From the NCBI GenBank assembly GCA_946482045.1, contig CAMLPZ010000015.1, forward strand, positions 1-31,037: DNA of 31,037 bases. Direction: 5' to 3'. Below, in pieces: positions 1-7,253 of this stretch. The stretch comes from an uncultured Asticcacaulis sp. GTDB lineage: Bacteria; Pseudomonadota; Alphaproteobacteria; Caulobacterales; Caulobacteraceae. The translations under genes were made by a program, and so were the position numbers. Below the pieces are notes generated by a model. The model was given only the letters and a program-made list of their open reading frames with translations, was not told the origin of the DNA and did no database searches. Positions within the stretch are counted from its first letter, which is position 1, and the number at the start of each line of letters is the position of its first letter.

Positions 1-2
1 CG

Positions 3-80
3 CTTAAAGGTGCGGTCGAGTTCATCAGGCTCGACATGTGGGGAGACCGTGTCATTGCGCCAATTGTAGCAAATCGGTAG
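3..80 (+). CDS. Possible 3' end of a gene entering from the left
   Basis: Frame 3 of the plus strand is open from the window edge to a TAG at 78-80 and reads as a plausible C-terminus (…EFIRLDMWGDRVIAPIVANR). Only 25 residues are visible and I cannot assign a family. It would converge on the esterase gene, with the inverted repeat at 103-161 between them serving as a terminator. An alternative is that nothing is coded here, or that a minus-strand gene starts at the ATG at 37. Codon third positions are not strongly GC-biased, so confidence is low. Confidence 0.33.
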   Translation, partial: LKGAVEFIRLDMWGDRVIAPIVANR

Positions 81-102
81 CTGCCGCCAAGGGTTTAACC
101 AC

Positions 103-161
103 GAACCACACGAACAAACACGAACACCATGCGCAATCGTTCGTTTCCGTTCGTGTGGTTC
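103..161. terminator. Inverted repeat between convergent genes, likely terminator
   Basis: Perfect 13-bp arms GAACCACACGAAC (103-115) and GTTCGTGTGGTTC (149-161) enclose 33 bases that contain further CGAAC/GTTCG repeats able to pair. It lies between the esterase stop (186) and the possible left-edge gene, where a bidirectional terminator would be expected. There is no clean T-run directly after either arm, so it could instead be a dispersed extragenic repeat. Confidence 0.5.
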
Positions 162-185
162 GGGGTTGATCTTCCGCTTCTCGGG

Positions 186-1100
186 TCAGCGCCCCAACAT
201 AAACACCAGCGGGATATCCAGCCGTTTGCGCCAGTCGGCTTCGGAGTGCCTGGTGTTCTCGAAGATCTCGGCCTTGAAGTCATGGCCTTCCGTCCAACCC
301 GCCGCCGGGAAGACGGGTGTGATGGCGGTTTCGTAGGGCGTGAACTGGGCGTCGAGTTCCAGCGTGCCCAGGTCGGTATAGATGCGGTTCTGTACAGGCT
401 TCAGTTTGGACGTTTTTAGCCACATGCTCCAGGCTGTGCGCAAAACCGCCGCATCCGCTTTGATGTGGGCGTCGTCCTTGGCCCATGACGCCATCAGCCA
501 TGGCATGGACAGCGATGCCGAGGCCCCGAACACGGACGGATATTCACCTTGGGCATAGAGCGCGATATGTCCGCCCATGCTCGATCCCATGATGGCTGTG
601 TGTTCGGCGTCCGTCAGGGTTCGGTACTTGCCGTCGACAAATGGCTTCAACTCGGTGACGATGAACTTCAGGAAGTTATCGGAATTCGGTGCCTTGCCGT
701 CCTCGAAGGCGCGCACGCGGGCCTGATAGTCCTTGGGCAGCAGGCGATAGACGCGCTCTGGCATATATTCGCGCGTCCGTTCCTTTATATTGTCGATGCC
801 GACGACGATGGTCGGTGGAATGCGGCCGCCCTTGATCAGTCTGGGGATAGTGTCCTTCACGCCCCAGTCAGCGCCGCTATATTGTGATGGCGTATAGAGG
901 TTCTGGCCGTCCAGCATGTAGAGGACGGCACAGCGCGTCGCGCCCTGGCATTCGTCGGGCACAAACACCGTCACATCGCGCGGCTCCACATGCTTTGACG
1001 CAAAGGCCGGATGGCGGTCGAGCCGCGGCTCGGCTATAGCCGGAAAAGCAAGCAGCAGGGCCGCGAACAGGGCGCTACGGATCACTTCCGATTTTTTCAC
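186..1100 (-). CDS. Secreted esterase, putative esterase (esterase D / enterochelin esterase-like) family
   Basis: Predicted 304-residue exported serine hydrolase. The start is a GTG at 1100 whose last two bases overlap the TGA of the upstream GH97 gene (GTGA), giving an N-terminus MKKSEVIRSALFAALLLAFP with a typical signal peptide cleaved near AIA-EP; the longer open frame upstream only shadows GH97. The alpha/beta-hydrolase nucleophile elbow is G-S-S-M-G with Ser174, the catalytic His is probably His285 in NTRHSEADW near the C-terminus, and an Asp near 243 could complete the triad. YMLDGQNLY near 61-69 is typical of the family. There is no good ribosome site before the GTG, so expression probably depends on translation of GH97. 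The substrate is unknown; the neighbours suggest acyl or feruloyl groups on plant glucans, or a secreted oligosaccharide ester, but this is inference. Confidence 0.85.
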   Translation of the reverse strand: MKKSEVIRSALFAALLLAFPAIAEPRLDRHPAFASKHVEPRDVTVFVPDECQGATRCAVLYMLDGQNLYTPSQYSGADWGVKDTIPRLIKGGRIPPTIVVGIDNIKERTREYMPERVYRLLPKDYQARVRAFEDGKAPNSDNFLKFIVTELKPFVDGKYRTLTDAEHTAIMGSSMGGHIALYAQGEYPSVFGASASLSMPWLMASWAKDDAHIKADAAVLRTAWSMWLKTSKLKPVQNRIYTDLGTLELDAQFTPYETAITPVFPAAGWTEGHDFKAEIFENTRHSEADWRKRLDIPLVFMLGR

Positions 1101-3205
1101 TTTTTTGGCTTGCCGGCAACCAGGCGGATCGCCATGCCGCCGCCGGGTGCTAGGCGGATTTTCAGGGTCTCGCCGGCGGTGACCGGCTTGCTTTCGATGA
1201 CGATATCGAAGCGGGCATCGCCTTCCATGCCGGCATTGGGACCGTCGCGATAAATCTGCGCCGTATAGCTGCGGTTGGCATCGAGGAAGTTCAGCGGCAC
1301 CTCGACATCGCGCGCCTCTTCGTCGGTGACCGCGCCGACATACCAGTTGTCGGACGCGCGGTCCTTGCGCGCGATCGTCGCAAAGTCGCCGACCTCGCCG
1401 TTCAGCATGATCGACTGTTGCCAATCGACCGGCACGTCCTTGATGAACTGGAAGGGCCTCGGGTACTTGGCGTAGTTTTCCGGCAGGTCCGCCGCCATCT
1501 GGATCGGCGAATAGAGCACGACATAGAGCGCCAGCTGCTTGGCCTGGGTGGAGGCGATCGGCCTGCCCTGACCCTGCAGCGACAGGATGCCCGGTGTGAA
1601 GTCCATCGGACCGGCCAGCATGCGCGTGAAGATCAGGTTAGCTTCATGCTCCGGTGGGTTTTGCGGATCACCCCAGGCATTGTATTCCATGCCGCGCTGG
1701 CCTTCGCGCGACACCCAGTTAGGGTAAGTGCGGCGCAGGCCCGTATCCTTGATCGGCTCGTGCGTATTGATGGCGATCTTGTACTTGGCGGCCGTCTGGA
1801 CGTTGAGCAGGTAGTGGCGGACCATTTCCTGGCTGTCGTTCCACGTATAGCGAATACTGCCGTCCGGGGCCTTGACCTTGGCGCCGCCGGCATCGGCGAC
1901 ATAACCAGTCTTGACCGAGTCGACGCCGTATTTGGCGTAAAGCTTGAAGCCGTCTTCCATCTGCGGCTCGTAGACGGCGACATTGCCCGAGGTTTCGTGG
2001 TGCCCTACCAGGTGGACGCCTTTTTTCAGCCCGTAGGCTGACAGGGCCGGCAGATCGAAGTCCGGATAGGACTGGGTGAACGAGAAGTCATCACCGCGCG
2101 CGAACCAGTCTTCCCAGCCCTTGTTCCAGCCTTCGACCAGAACGCCGCGGAAACCGTTCTTGGCGGCGAAATCCATGTGCTTTTTGGTGTTTTCATTGTT
2201 GGCGGCGTGGCGCGGACCGTATTCCCAAGTGCCGGTGTTCAGGTGCATCTGCCACCAGATGCCAACATATTTGTACGGCTTGATCCATGAGACATCGCCC
2301 AGCTTGTTGGGCTCGTTCAGGTTCAGGATCAGGTCCGACGAATTGTAGAGCTTGGCCGCCGAGTCCGTGATCTGGATCGTCCGCCATGGCGTTGGGAAGG
2401 GCGCGTCGCGGACGACCGGCGCGCCCATGGCCGACGGTGCCAGGCGGGTCTTGAGCCGCTGGCCGTCGACGCGGCGGAGCCAGTAGGCGGCGTAGTCGAC
2501 CAGGGCGGCTTCGTGGAAAGAGATATAAAGCCCCTTATCGGTCTTCAGCGTCATCGGCGATTGCGCCTCGGCGACCTGGTTCAGCGGGGTCTTCTGGTAG
2601 ACGTACTCCTCGCGGTTCCACTCGCCGGCGACGTTCCACCAGGCAGTCGCGGGATCGGCAACGGCGAACTCGGTCAGCTCGTCCATGATCTCGAGTTTTT
2701 TCAGCTGCGGCTGGTCGGGGAATTCGTAACGGAAGCCGACACCATCGTCATAGATGCGGAATACGACCGTCATCTTGCGGTCCTGCCACTTCTTTTGCAC
2801 GACATCGACGCGCAGCTCGGTGTAGCGGTTTTTGACGACGCGGCGTTCGCCCCACGGCAACTCCCAGCTTTCGTCATGGGACGTGGTCGCACTGGTGTCA
2901 TAGCTGAAATAGCGGTCGAGCTTGGGGGCATTGGCCAAGATGAGGCCGAGGCGCGAGGGCTCGATGACCGGCGCGCCGTTGCGCAGCACCTGATAAGACA
3001 GGTTGCCGTCGCCGCTTAAAAGGACATCGACGTGCAGCACCTTGTCCGGCGAATCCGCACCGGCGATCGATTGGTATTTCGGCGCCGCCTGAGAGCTTTG
3101 CGAGACGTCAGCCGAGGGCGCGGCGTCTTGTGCCAGCGCGCTGCCGGCGCCCAGGCTCAGGGCAAGCGAGATGGCGATCGCCGAGGGACGAATAAGGGCC
3201 TGCAT
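1097..3205 (-). CDS. Glycoside hydrolase family 97 (SusB-like alpha-glucosidase)
   Basis: Exported 702-residue GH97 enzyme: signal peptide ending near ALAQ (residue 26), N-terminal beta-sandwich (about 40-300), catalytic (beta/alpha)8 barrel (about 305-600) and C-terminal beta domain. The barrel carries VKTGY at 431-435, THEP with Glu483 and GMEY with Glu507; the 24-residue spacing of these glutamates matches E508/E532 of Bacteroides SusB as I recall it. The Asp nucleophile position of retaining GH97 alpha-galactosidases appears replaced by the VKTGY type, so an inverting alpha-glucosidase acting on maltooligosaccharides is the better guess. The ATG at 3205 has an AGAGGA ribosome site 6-7 bases upstream. 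It is first in an operon with the downstream esterase (4-base overlap) and divergent from the glucoamylase, which supports a shared role in starch or maltodextrin use in the periplasm. Confidence 0.93.
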   Translation of the reverse strand: MQALIRPSAIAISLALSLGAGSALAQDAAPSADVSQSSQAAPKYQSIAGADSPDKVLHVDVLLSGDGNLSYQVLRNGAPVIEPSRLGLILANAPKLDRYFSYDTSATTSHDESWELPWGERRVVKNRYTELRVDVVQKKWQDRKMTVVFRIYDDGVGFRYEFPDQPQLKKLEIMDELTEFAVADPATAWWNVAGEWNREEYVYQKTPLNQVAEAQSPMTLKTDKGLYISFHEAALVDYAAYWLRRVDGQRLKTRLAPSAMGAPVVRDAPFPTPWRTIQITDSAAKLYNSSDLILNLNEPNKLGDVSWIKPYKYVGIWWQMHLNTGTWEYGPRHAANNENTKKHMDFAAKNGFRGVLVEGWNKGWEDWFARGDDFSFTQSYPDFDLPALSAYGLKKGVHLVGHHETSGNVAVYEPQMEDGFKLYAKYGVDSVKTGYVADAGGAKVKAPDGSIRYTWNDSQEMVRHYLLNVQTAAKYKIAINTHEPIKDTGLRRTYPNWVSREGQRGMEYNAWGDPQNPPEHEANLIFTRMLAGPMDFTPGILSLQGQGRPIASTQAKQLALYVVLYSPIQMAADLPENYAKYPRPFQFIKDVPVDWQQSIMLNGEVGDFATIARKDRASDNWYVGAVTDEEARDVEVPLNFLDANRSYTAQIYRDGPNAGMEGDARFDIVIESKPVTAGETLKIRLAPGGGMAIRLVAGKPKK

Positions 3206-3318
3206 GGTGTTTCCTCTGGGTGTGTGTGCACACGCTTGATGTCAGGCTTAAGTCTGGTTCCCGTGCCACTTAAGCTGAGTGGGACTGTAATCTCGTGATT
3301 ACCGGCTGGAAACAGGCG

Positions 3319-3330
3319 GAATACGTATTC
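3319..3330. promoter_or_regulatory. Candidate LacI-type operator, site 1
   Basis: Perfect palindrome GAATACGTATTC with central CG, 114 bases upstream of the GH97 start. Its minus-strand reading ATGAATACGTAT recurs at site 2 nearer the glucoamylase, about 107 bases away, which suits looping or independent control of both directions. The regulator is not known from this window. Confidence 0.45.
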
Positions 3331-3392
3331 ATGCCGCGACATCGCCACTTTTTGCAAAGCCAGCTCTAGTAAGTTCAAGGCTTTGAGGGCTG

Positions 3393-3415
3393 TTTTTTGC
3401 AGTGGCTGCAAAAAA
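3393..3415. promoter_or_regulatory. 23-base perfect inverted repeat, operator or hairpin
   Basis: TTTTTTGCAG and CTGCAAAAAA form perfect 10-bp arms around TGG. It could be an operator (a TTGCA..TGCAA core also fits LacI-family sites), or a weak bidirectional terminator-like hairpin in the leader of the glucoamylase mRNA. A related TTTGCAAA occurs about 40 bases to the left. Confidence 0.4.
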
Positions 3416-3425
3416 CTCGGCTCAT

Positions 3426-3437
3426 GAATACGTATAC
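3426..3437. promoter_or_regulatory. Candidate LacI-type operator, site 2
   Basis: GAATACGTATAC differs by one base from the perfect palindrome at 3319-3330 and shares the flank ATGAATACGTAT with it in inverted orientation. It lies about 115 bases before the glucoamylase start. Confidence 0.4.
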
Positions 3438-3551
3438 CGTGAGACTCATTGCCCGGCTTGCGGCATAGATGGTGTCAACGAAGTGTTAAGCCTCGAGGCG
3501 GCGCCAAAAGCGGCCGGAGGTCAGGGAATTGGTGTGAGGAAAAACGTGTCC

Positions 3552-5960
3552 ATGCTGCGCACAAAATCTGGCGTTATCGGTGTGTCGTGCATGGCGCTGG
3601 CCCTTGCAATTGCCCTACCCGCTGCGGCGCAGGAATTCTTCGGCGATCACAATCCGACCATAGTTTCCACCGGCCCGGCAAGCAATGGTCCTGGCATGGC
3701 ATCGCCGTGGTCCAACGCCATGAAGCAGGGCATCGGGTCTTCCTACGAGGCCTATAAGGACTTCAAATATTCGGACACCGCTGCGACCGGCAAGGTGTCG
3801 AAGGTGTGGTTCTCCCTGGCTCAGGGCATTGTCACCGAGACCATGTTCGGCCGCATCGACCAGGCGCAGATCCGCGAGCTGAAGTTCGCCGTTACAGGCA
3901 AGGGTTGGACAGCGTTTGAAGGCGACGACACGACCTCGCACGTCGCCTATATCCATACCGACGCCGCGGGCCGTCCGTTGTCACCCGCCTATCGTGTCAC
4001 CACGACCGATAAGAAAGGCCGCTTCGTCATCATCAAGGACGTGCTGACCGACCCGGACCACCAGTCACTGGTCCTGCGTGTGACGGTCAAGGCCCTGAAG
4101 GGCCCGGTCACACCGTACCTCATCCTCGATCCGTCGGTCGCCAACACGTCGGGTGACGACGAAGGCCGCGCCAATGTCGATGCCCTGACCGCCTGGCAGG
4201 GCAAGGCCGCGATCGTGCTGCGCAGCAATCTGCCGTTCAAGAAGGCCAGCGTCGGCTATACCGGCGTCTCCGACAATATCGCCGAACTGACCAAGAGCCA
4301 GGTTTTGGGCACGCTCAACAGCAGTCTGAAGGACGGCAAGGGCAATATCCTGATGGTGGCGCAGCTGGCGCCCGTCACTAAGGCCGCGACCCAGGATTTC
4401 GCGCTCGGCTTCGGTGGTTCGGCTGAGGCCGCCAGCTCGGAAGCCTCCGCCACGCTGAAGACCGGCTACGCCAAGGTCCTGGCGAAGTTCAACGCCGACT
4501 GGGATGGCTATCTGGCCTCGCTGACTGAGCTGAAAAGCCTGGTGCCGCTGACCGGCGACAGTGGCAAGCTGCTGTACGCCAGCGCGATTGCGCTCAAGGT
4601 TCAGGAGGATCGCACCTACGCCGGCGCCCTGATCGCCTCGCTGTCCAATCCGTGGGGCGATGCGCTGAAGACCGATGTCTCGCACACTGGCTATAAGGCC
4701 GTCTGGCCGCGCGACTTTTACCAGGTCGCCATGGCGCTGGCGGCGCTCGGCGACAAACAGACCCCGGTCGCCGCCTATCGCTACCTGCCGACCGTGCAGG
4801 TGACGGACAAGATGAAGGGCAATACCGGCGCCACCGGCTGGTTCTTGCAAAAGACCCACGTTGACGGCACGCTGGAATGGGTTGGCGTCCAGCTTGACCA
4901 GACCGCCATGCCGATCCTGCTTGGCGCGCGTTTGGAAGCCATGGGCCTGATCCAAAAGGATGAGCTGCTGTCGTCGTACAAGACGATGCTGAAGCCTGCG
5001 GCCGATTTCCTGAGCAATGGCGGCAAGATCGGGCTCGACTGGAATACCGCGACCATCACTCCGCCCTACGCCCAGCAGGAACGCTGGGAAGAGCAGGAGG
5101 GGCATTCACCCTCAACGACCGCGGCGATCATCGCCGGCCTGGTTGCCGCGTCCGACATAGCGACGCAAGCCGGCGACAGCGAAGGCGCCAAACTCTACGC
5201 CGCCAAGGCCGACGAATATTCGCAGAAACTCGACCAGCGTCTGCTGACCACGACGGGCAAGGTGCGTGGCGAGGACAAGCCTGCGACCTACTATCTGCGC
5301 ATTTCGCGCAGCGAAGACGCCAACAATCCCGGTATGCTCGACGAGCGAAACGGTCTGAAGGGCCTGCGCGCCGACCTGATGGTCGATGGGGGCTTTCTGG
5401 AACTGGTGCGCTATGGCGTTCGTCCGGCCAACGACAGCAAGATCACCAGTTCGCTGGCCGTACTCGACGATCAGACATTGCCGGACAATCTGCGTGTCCG
5501 CTACGATTTCAAGTTCGGCGACCTGACCGTCCCCGGCTTCCGCCGCTACGGCAATGACGGCTATGGCGACAAGACCTCTGGCGGCGACTATGGCGACATG
5601 ACGCCGGACCAGCGCGGCCGGGTGTGGCCGATCTTCACCGGCGAGCGCGGTCATTACGAACTGGCGGCCGATGCCCTGAAGCCCGGTGGCGCCACTGATG
5701 CCGACATCCAGGCGATCCGCGCCACCTATGTGCGCGGCATGGAGGCCTTCGCCAACGAAGGCCTGATGCTGCCGGAACAGGTGTTCGATGGCGTGGGTTC
5801 ACCCGGTCCACATGAATACATTATCGGCGAAGGCACGGAAAGCGCCACGCCGCTGGCGTGGAGCCACGCCGAATACGTCAAGCTTTTGCGCAGTCTGCGG
5901 GACAAGGCGGTCTGGGACCGCAACCCGACCACCGCGCGTCACTTTCAGGTCAAGGAATAG
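3552..5960 (+). CDS. Secreted glucoamylase (glucan 1,4-alpha-glucosidase, GH15)
   Basis: Predicted exported glucoamylase of about 802 residues that releases glucose from non-reducing ends of alpha-glucans. A signal peptide (MLRTKSGVIGVSCMALALA… ending AAAQ) is followed by an N-terminal beta-sandwich of the bacterial glucodextranase/glucoamylase type (about 30-290) and an (alpha/alpha)6 barrel. Catalytic motifs are QERWEEQEGHSP (Glu513/Glu514, general acid) and LPEQ (Glu742, general base), as in prokaryotic GH15. WPRDFYQ in the barrel entrance is also typical. The start is uncertain: ATG 3552 gives the cleanest signal peptide, but in-frame GTGs at 3546 (GAGGA five bases upstream) and 3534 (AGGGA six bases upstream) have better ribosome sites; the open frame back to 3402 covers the inverted repeat and is unlikely to be translated. 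Divergent from GH97; likely co-regulated. Confidence 0.93.
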   Translation: MLRTKSGVIGVSCMALALAIALPAAAQEFFGDHNPTIVSTGPASNGPGMASPWSNAMKQGIGSSYEAYKDFKYSDTAATGKVSKVWFSLAQGIVTETMFGRIDQAQIRELKFAVTGKGWTAFEGDDTTSHVAYIHTDAAGRPLSPAYRVTTTDKKGRFVIIKDVLTDPDHQSLVLRVTVKALKGPVTPYLILDPSVANTSGDDEGRANVDALTAWQGKAAIVLRSNLPFKKASVGYTGVSDNIAELTKSQVLGTLNSSLKDGKGNILMVAQLAPVTKAATQDFALGFGGSAEAASSEASATLKTGYAKVLAKFNADWDGYLASLTELKSLVPLTGDSGKLLYASAIALKVQEDRTYAGALIASLSNPWGDALKTDVSHTGYKAVWPRDFYQVAMALAALGDKQTPVAAYRYLPTVQVTDKMKGNTGATGWFLQKTHVDGTLEWVGVQLDQTAMPILLGARLEAMGLIQKDELLSSYKTMLKPAADFLSNGGKIGLDWNTATITPPYAQQERWEEQEGHSPSTTAAIIAGLVAASDIATQAGDSEGAKLYAAKADEYSQKLDQRLLTTTGKVRGEDKPATYYLRISRSEDANNPGMLDERNGLKGLRADLMVDGGFLELVRYGVRPANDSKITSSLAVLDDQTLPDNLRVRYDFKFGDLTVPGFRRYGNDGYGDKTSGGDYGDMTPDQRGRVWPIFTGERGHYELAADALKPGGATDADIQAIRATYVRGMEAFANEGLMLPEQVFDGVGSPGPHEYIIGEGTESATPLAWSHAEYVKLLRSLRDKAVWDRNPTTARHFQVKE

Positions 5961-5984
5961 GTCTCAACCCTTTGACCCAACTCA

Positions 5985-6018
5985 GCCCTCGTCGTGTCTC
6001 CCGCGGCGAGGGCTTTTT
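5985..6018 (+). terminator. Rho-independent terminator after glucoamylase
   Basis: GCCCTCGTCG pairs with CGGCGAGGGC (one mismatch) across a short loop and is followed by TTTTT, 24 bases after the glucoamylase stop. Confidence 0.85.
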
Positions 6019-6055
6019 CTTGCATTAAACTCGATTTGTCTACTATAAGAGACGA

Positions 6056-6622
6056 ATGAGCGATTCTGTAGACGACACAGGCGAACGCATTGCGCGGCGC
6101 ATACGGCTGGAGCGCGAGGTGCGCGGCTGGTCGCTGGCGGACCTGGCGACGCGGTCGGGCGTGGCCAAGGCCAGCATCAGCAAGATCGAACGCGGGGAAA
6201 TGAGCCCGACCGCCGTCCTGCTGGTCAAGCTGTCGGCGGCCTTTGACCTGACTCTTGCCGGGCTTTTGCTGCGCGCCGAAGGCAGCGCCTCACGCGTATC
6301 GCGTGGCGCCGACCAGCCGCTGTGGACCGATCCAGAAACCGGCTATCTCCGCCGCCAGGTCTTCGTCCGCCCCGACCATCCGGTCGAAGTCGTCCGCGTT
6401 GAGATGCCGGCGGGCAAGAGCGTGACCTTGCCGGCGTCGTCCTATGCCCGCATCCGCCAGGCGGTATGGGTGCTGGACGGAGAAATGGTCATTACCGAAG
6501 GCGGTGAGCGCTTCGAACTGAAGACCGGCGACTGTCTGGGTTTTGGAACGCCGGCGGATACCACCTTCGCAAATGAAGGCGGCAGGACCTGTACCTATGC
6601 CGTCGTTCTGGCGCGGAGCTAG
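6056..6622 (+). CDS. XRE-family transcriptional regulator with C-terminal cupin
   Basis: 188-residue cytoplasmic regulator. Residues about 10-68 form an XRE/Cro helix-turn-helix (RIRLEREVRGWSLADLATRSG, then SKASISKIERGEMSP-type recognition helix), and about 100-186 form a cupin_2 beta-barrel (PVEVVRVEMPAGKSV… LDGEMVITEGGERFELKTGDCLGF) that would bind a small ligand or sense it. This HTH-cupin architecture is widespread; several members control amino-acid, polyamine or drug-related genes, but the target here cannot be named. The ATG follows AAGAGACGA. The gene ends three bases before the acetyltransferase start, so the two are almost certainly one transcript and the regulator probably controls its own operon. 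The region before it (6019-6055) is short and must contain the promoter. Confidence 0.9.
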   Translation: MSDSVDDTGERIARRIRLEREVRGWSLADLATRSGVAKASISKIERGEMSPTAVLLVKLSAAFDLTLAGLLLRAEGSASRVSRGADQPLWTDPETGYLRRQVFVRPDHPVEVVRVEMPAGKSVTLPASSYARIRQAVWVLDGEMVITEGGERFELKTGDCLGFGTPADTTFANEGGRTCTYAVVLARS

Positions 6623-6625
6623 GTC

Positions 6626-7138
6626 ATGGATATTCGCGCGCTCGGCGCCACGCTTCCCATCCGCGAAGCCCTAAGCGATATCCTCGTCGAGGTCGTGGCA
6701 AATGGCGGTTCGGTCAGCTTCATGCATCCGCTGGCGGTCGATGCAGCAGCGCGCTTCTGGAACCAGTCGCTGGCGGCAGCCGAGCGTGGCGAACGCATCG
6801 TACTGGGCGTGTTCGAGGACAATGTTTTGGCCGGAACGGTGACATTGCTGCTCGACTGCCCGCCCAACCAGCCGCATCGCGCTGAGATCGCGAAGCTGAT
6901 GGTCCGGCCGAGCCATCGCGGCCGTGGTTATGCACGGGCGCTATTGATCGAAGCCGAGGCGCGCGCGATGGCGGCAGGCCGGACGCTGCTGGTGCTGGAC
7001 ACGGCCACCGACGGCGGCGCCATGGGCTTATACGAAAGTCTGGGTTTTGTGCCGGCCGGCATTATTCCCGACTATGCGCTCAAGCCACACGGCGGATTTA
7101 CCGGCACGATGATCTACTGGAAGAAGCTTGGCGTATAA
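6626..7138 (+). CDS. GNAT-family N-acetyltransferase
   Basis: 170-residue acetyl-CoA-dependent acyltransferase. The GNAT core is clear: LAGTVTLLLDCP (beta strands 2-3), AEIAKLMVRPSHRGRGYARALLIEAE (beta4, the R-G-R-G-Y-A acetyl-CoA pyrophosphate loop, alpha3), LLVLDTATDGGAMGLYESLGFVPAG (beta5, alpha4, beta6). It ends with DYALKPHGGFTGTMIYWKKL, typical of small-molecule or antibiotic-type acetyltransferases, but the substrate is unknown. It lies three bases after the XRE-cupin gene, a common pairing in which the regulator senses a metabolite and the acetyltransferase modifies it. Confidence 0.88.
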   Translation: MDIRALGATLPIREALSDILVEVVANGGSVSFMHPLAVDAAARFWNQSLAAAERGERIVLGVFEDNVLAGTVTLLLDCPPNQPHRAEIAKLMVRPSHRGRGYARALLIEAEARAMAAGRTLLVLDTATDGGAMGLYESLGFVPAGIIPDYALKPHGGFTGTMIYWKKLGV

Positions 7139-7253
7139 GTTCTTCCGCCTGATCAGAGTCTTATTGGTTTTTTATTCCGTTCCATGTCAATTCTGGCTTT
7201 CGCGGGTGACATGCAGGTAAGACTATCCGCACGATGGGGACCGGACGTCCAAT

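Larger units (their letters stand above)
3206..3551. promoter_or_regulatory. Divergent control region of the alpha-glucan genes
   Basis: This 346-base gap separates two divergent secreted glycosidase genes and must hold both promoters. It contains GTGTGCACAC (3224-3233), a perfect 12-bp palindrome GAATACGTATTC (3319-3330), a near copy GAATACGTATAC in the opposite context (3426-3437), and a 23-base inverted repeat (3393-3415). The two ATACGTAT sites share a longer stretch, ATGAATACGTAT, in inverted orientation. Even-length palindromes with a central CG are the usual form of LacI-family operators; no such regulator is in the window. No clear -35/-10 pair was assigned. Confidence 0.55.

Noticed and set aside
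1100..1424. N-terminal extension of the esterase frame
   Set aside because: It overlaps GH97 out of frame, is Arg-rich, and hides the clear signal peptide that begins at the GTG at 1100.
3402..3551. N-terminal 50-codon extension of glucoamylase
   Set aside because: It would start inside the 23-base inverted repeat and put non-conserved sequence, including operator site 2, before a standard signal peptide.
4065..5105. 346-codon frame antisense to the glucoamylase
   Set aside because: Shadow of GH15; no ribosome site and an unfolded-looking Arg/Gly/Gln-rich product.
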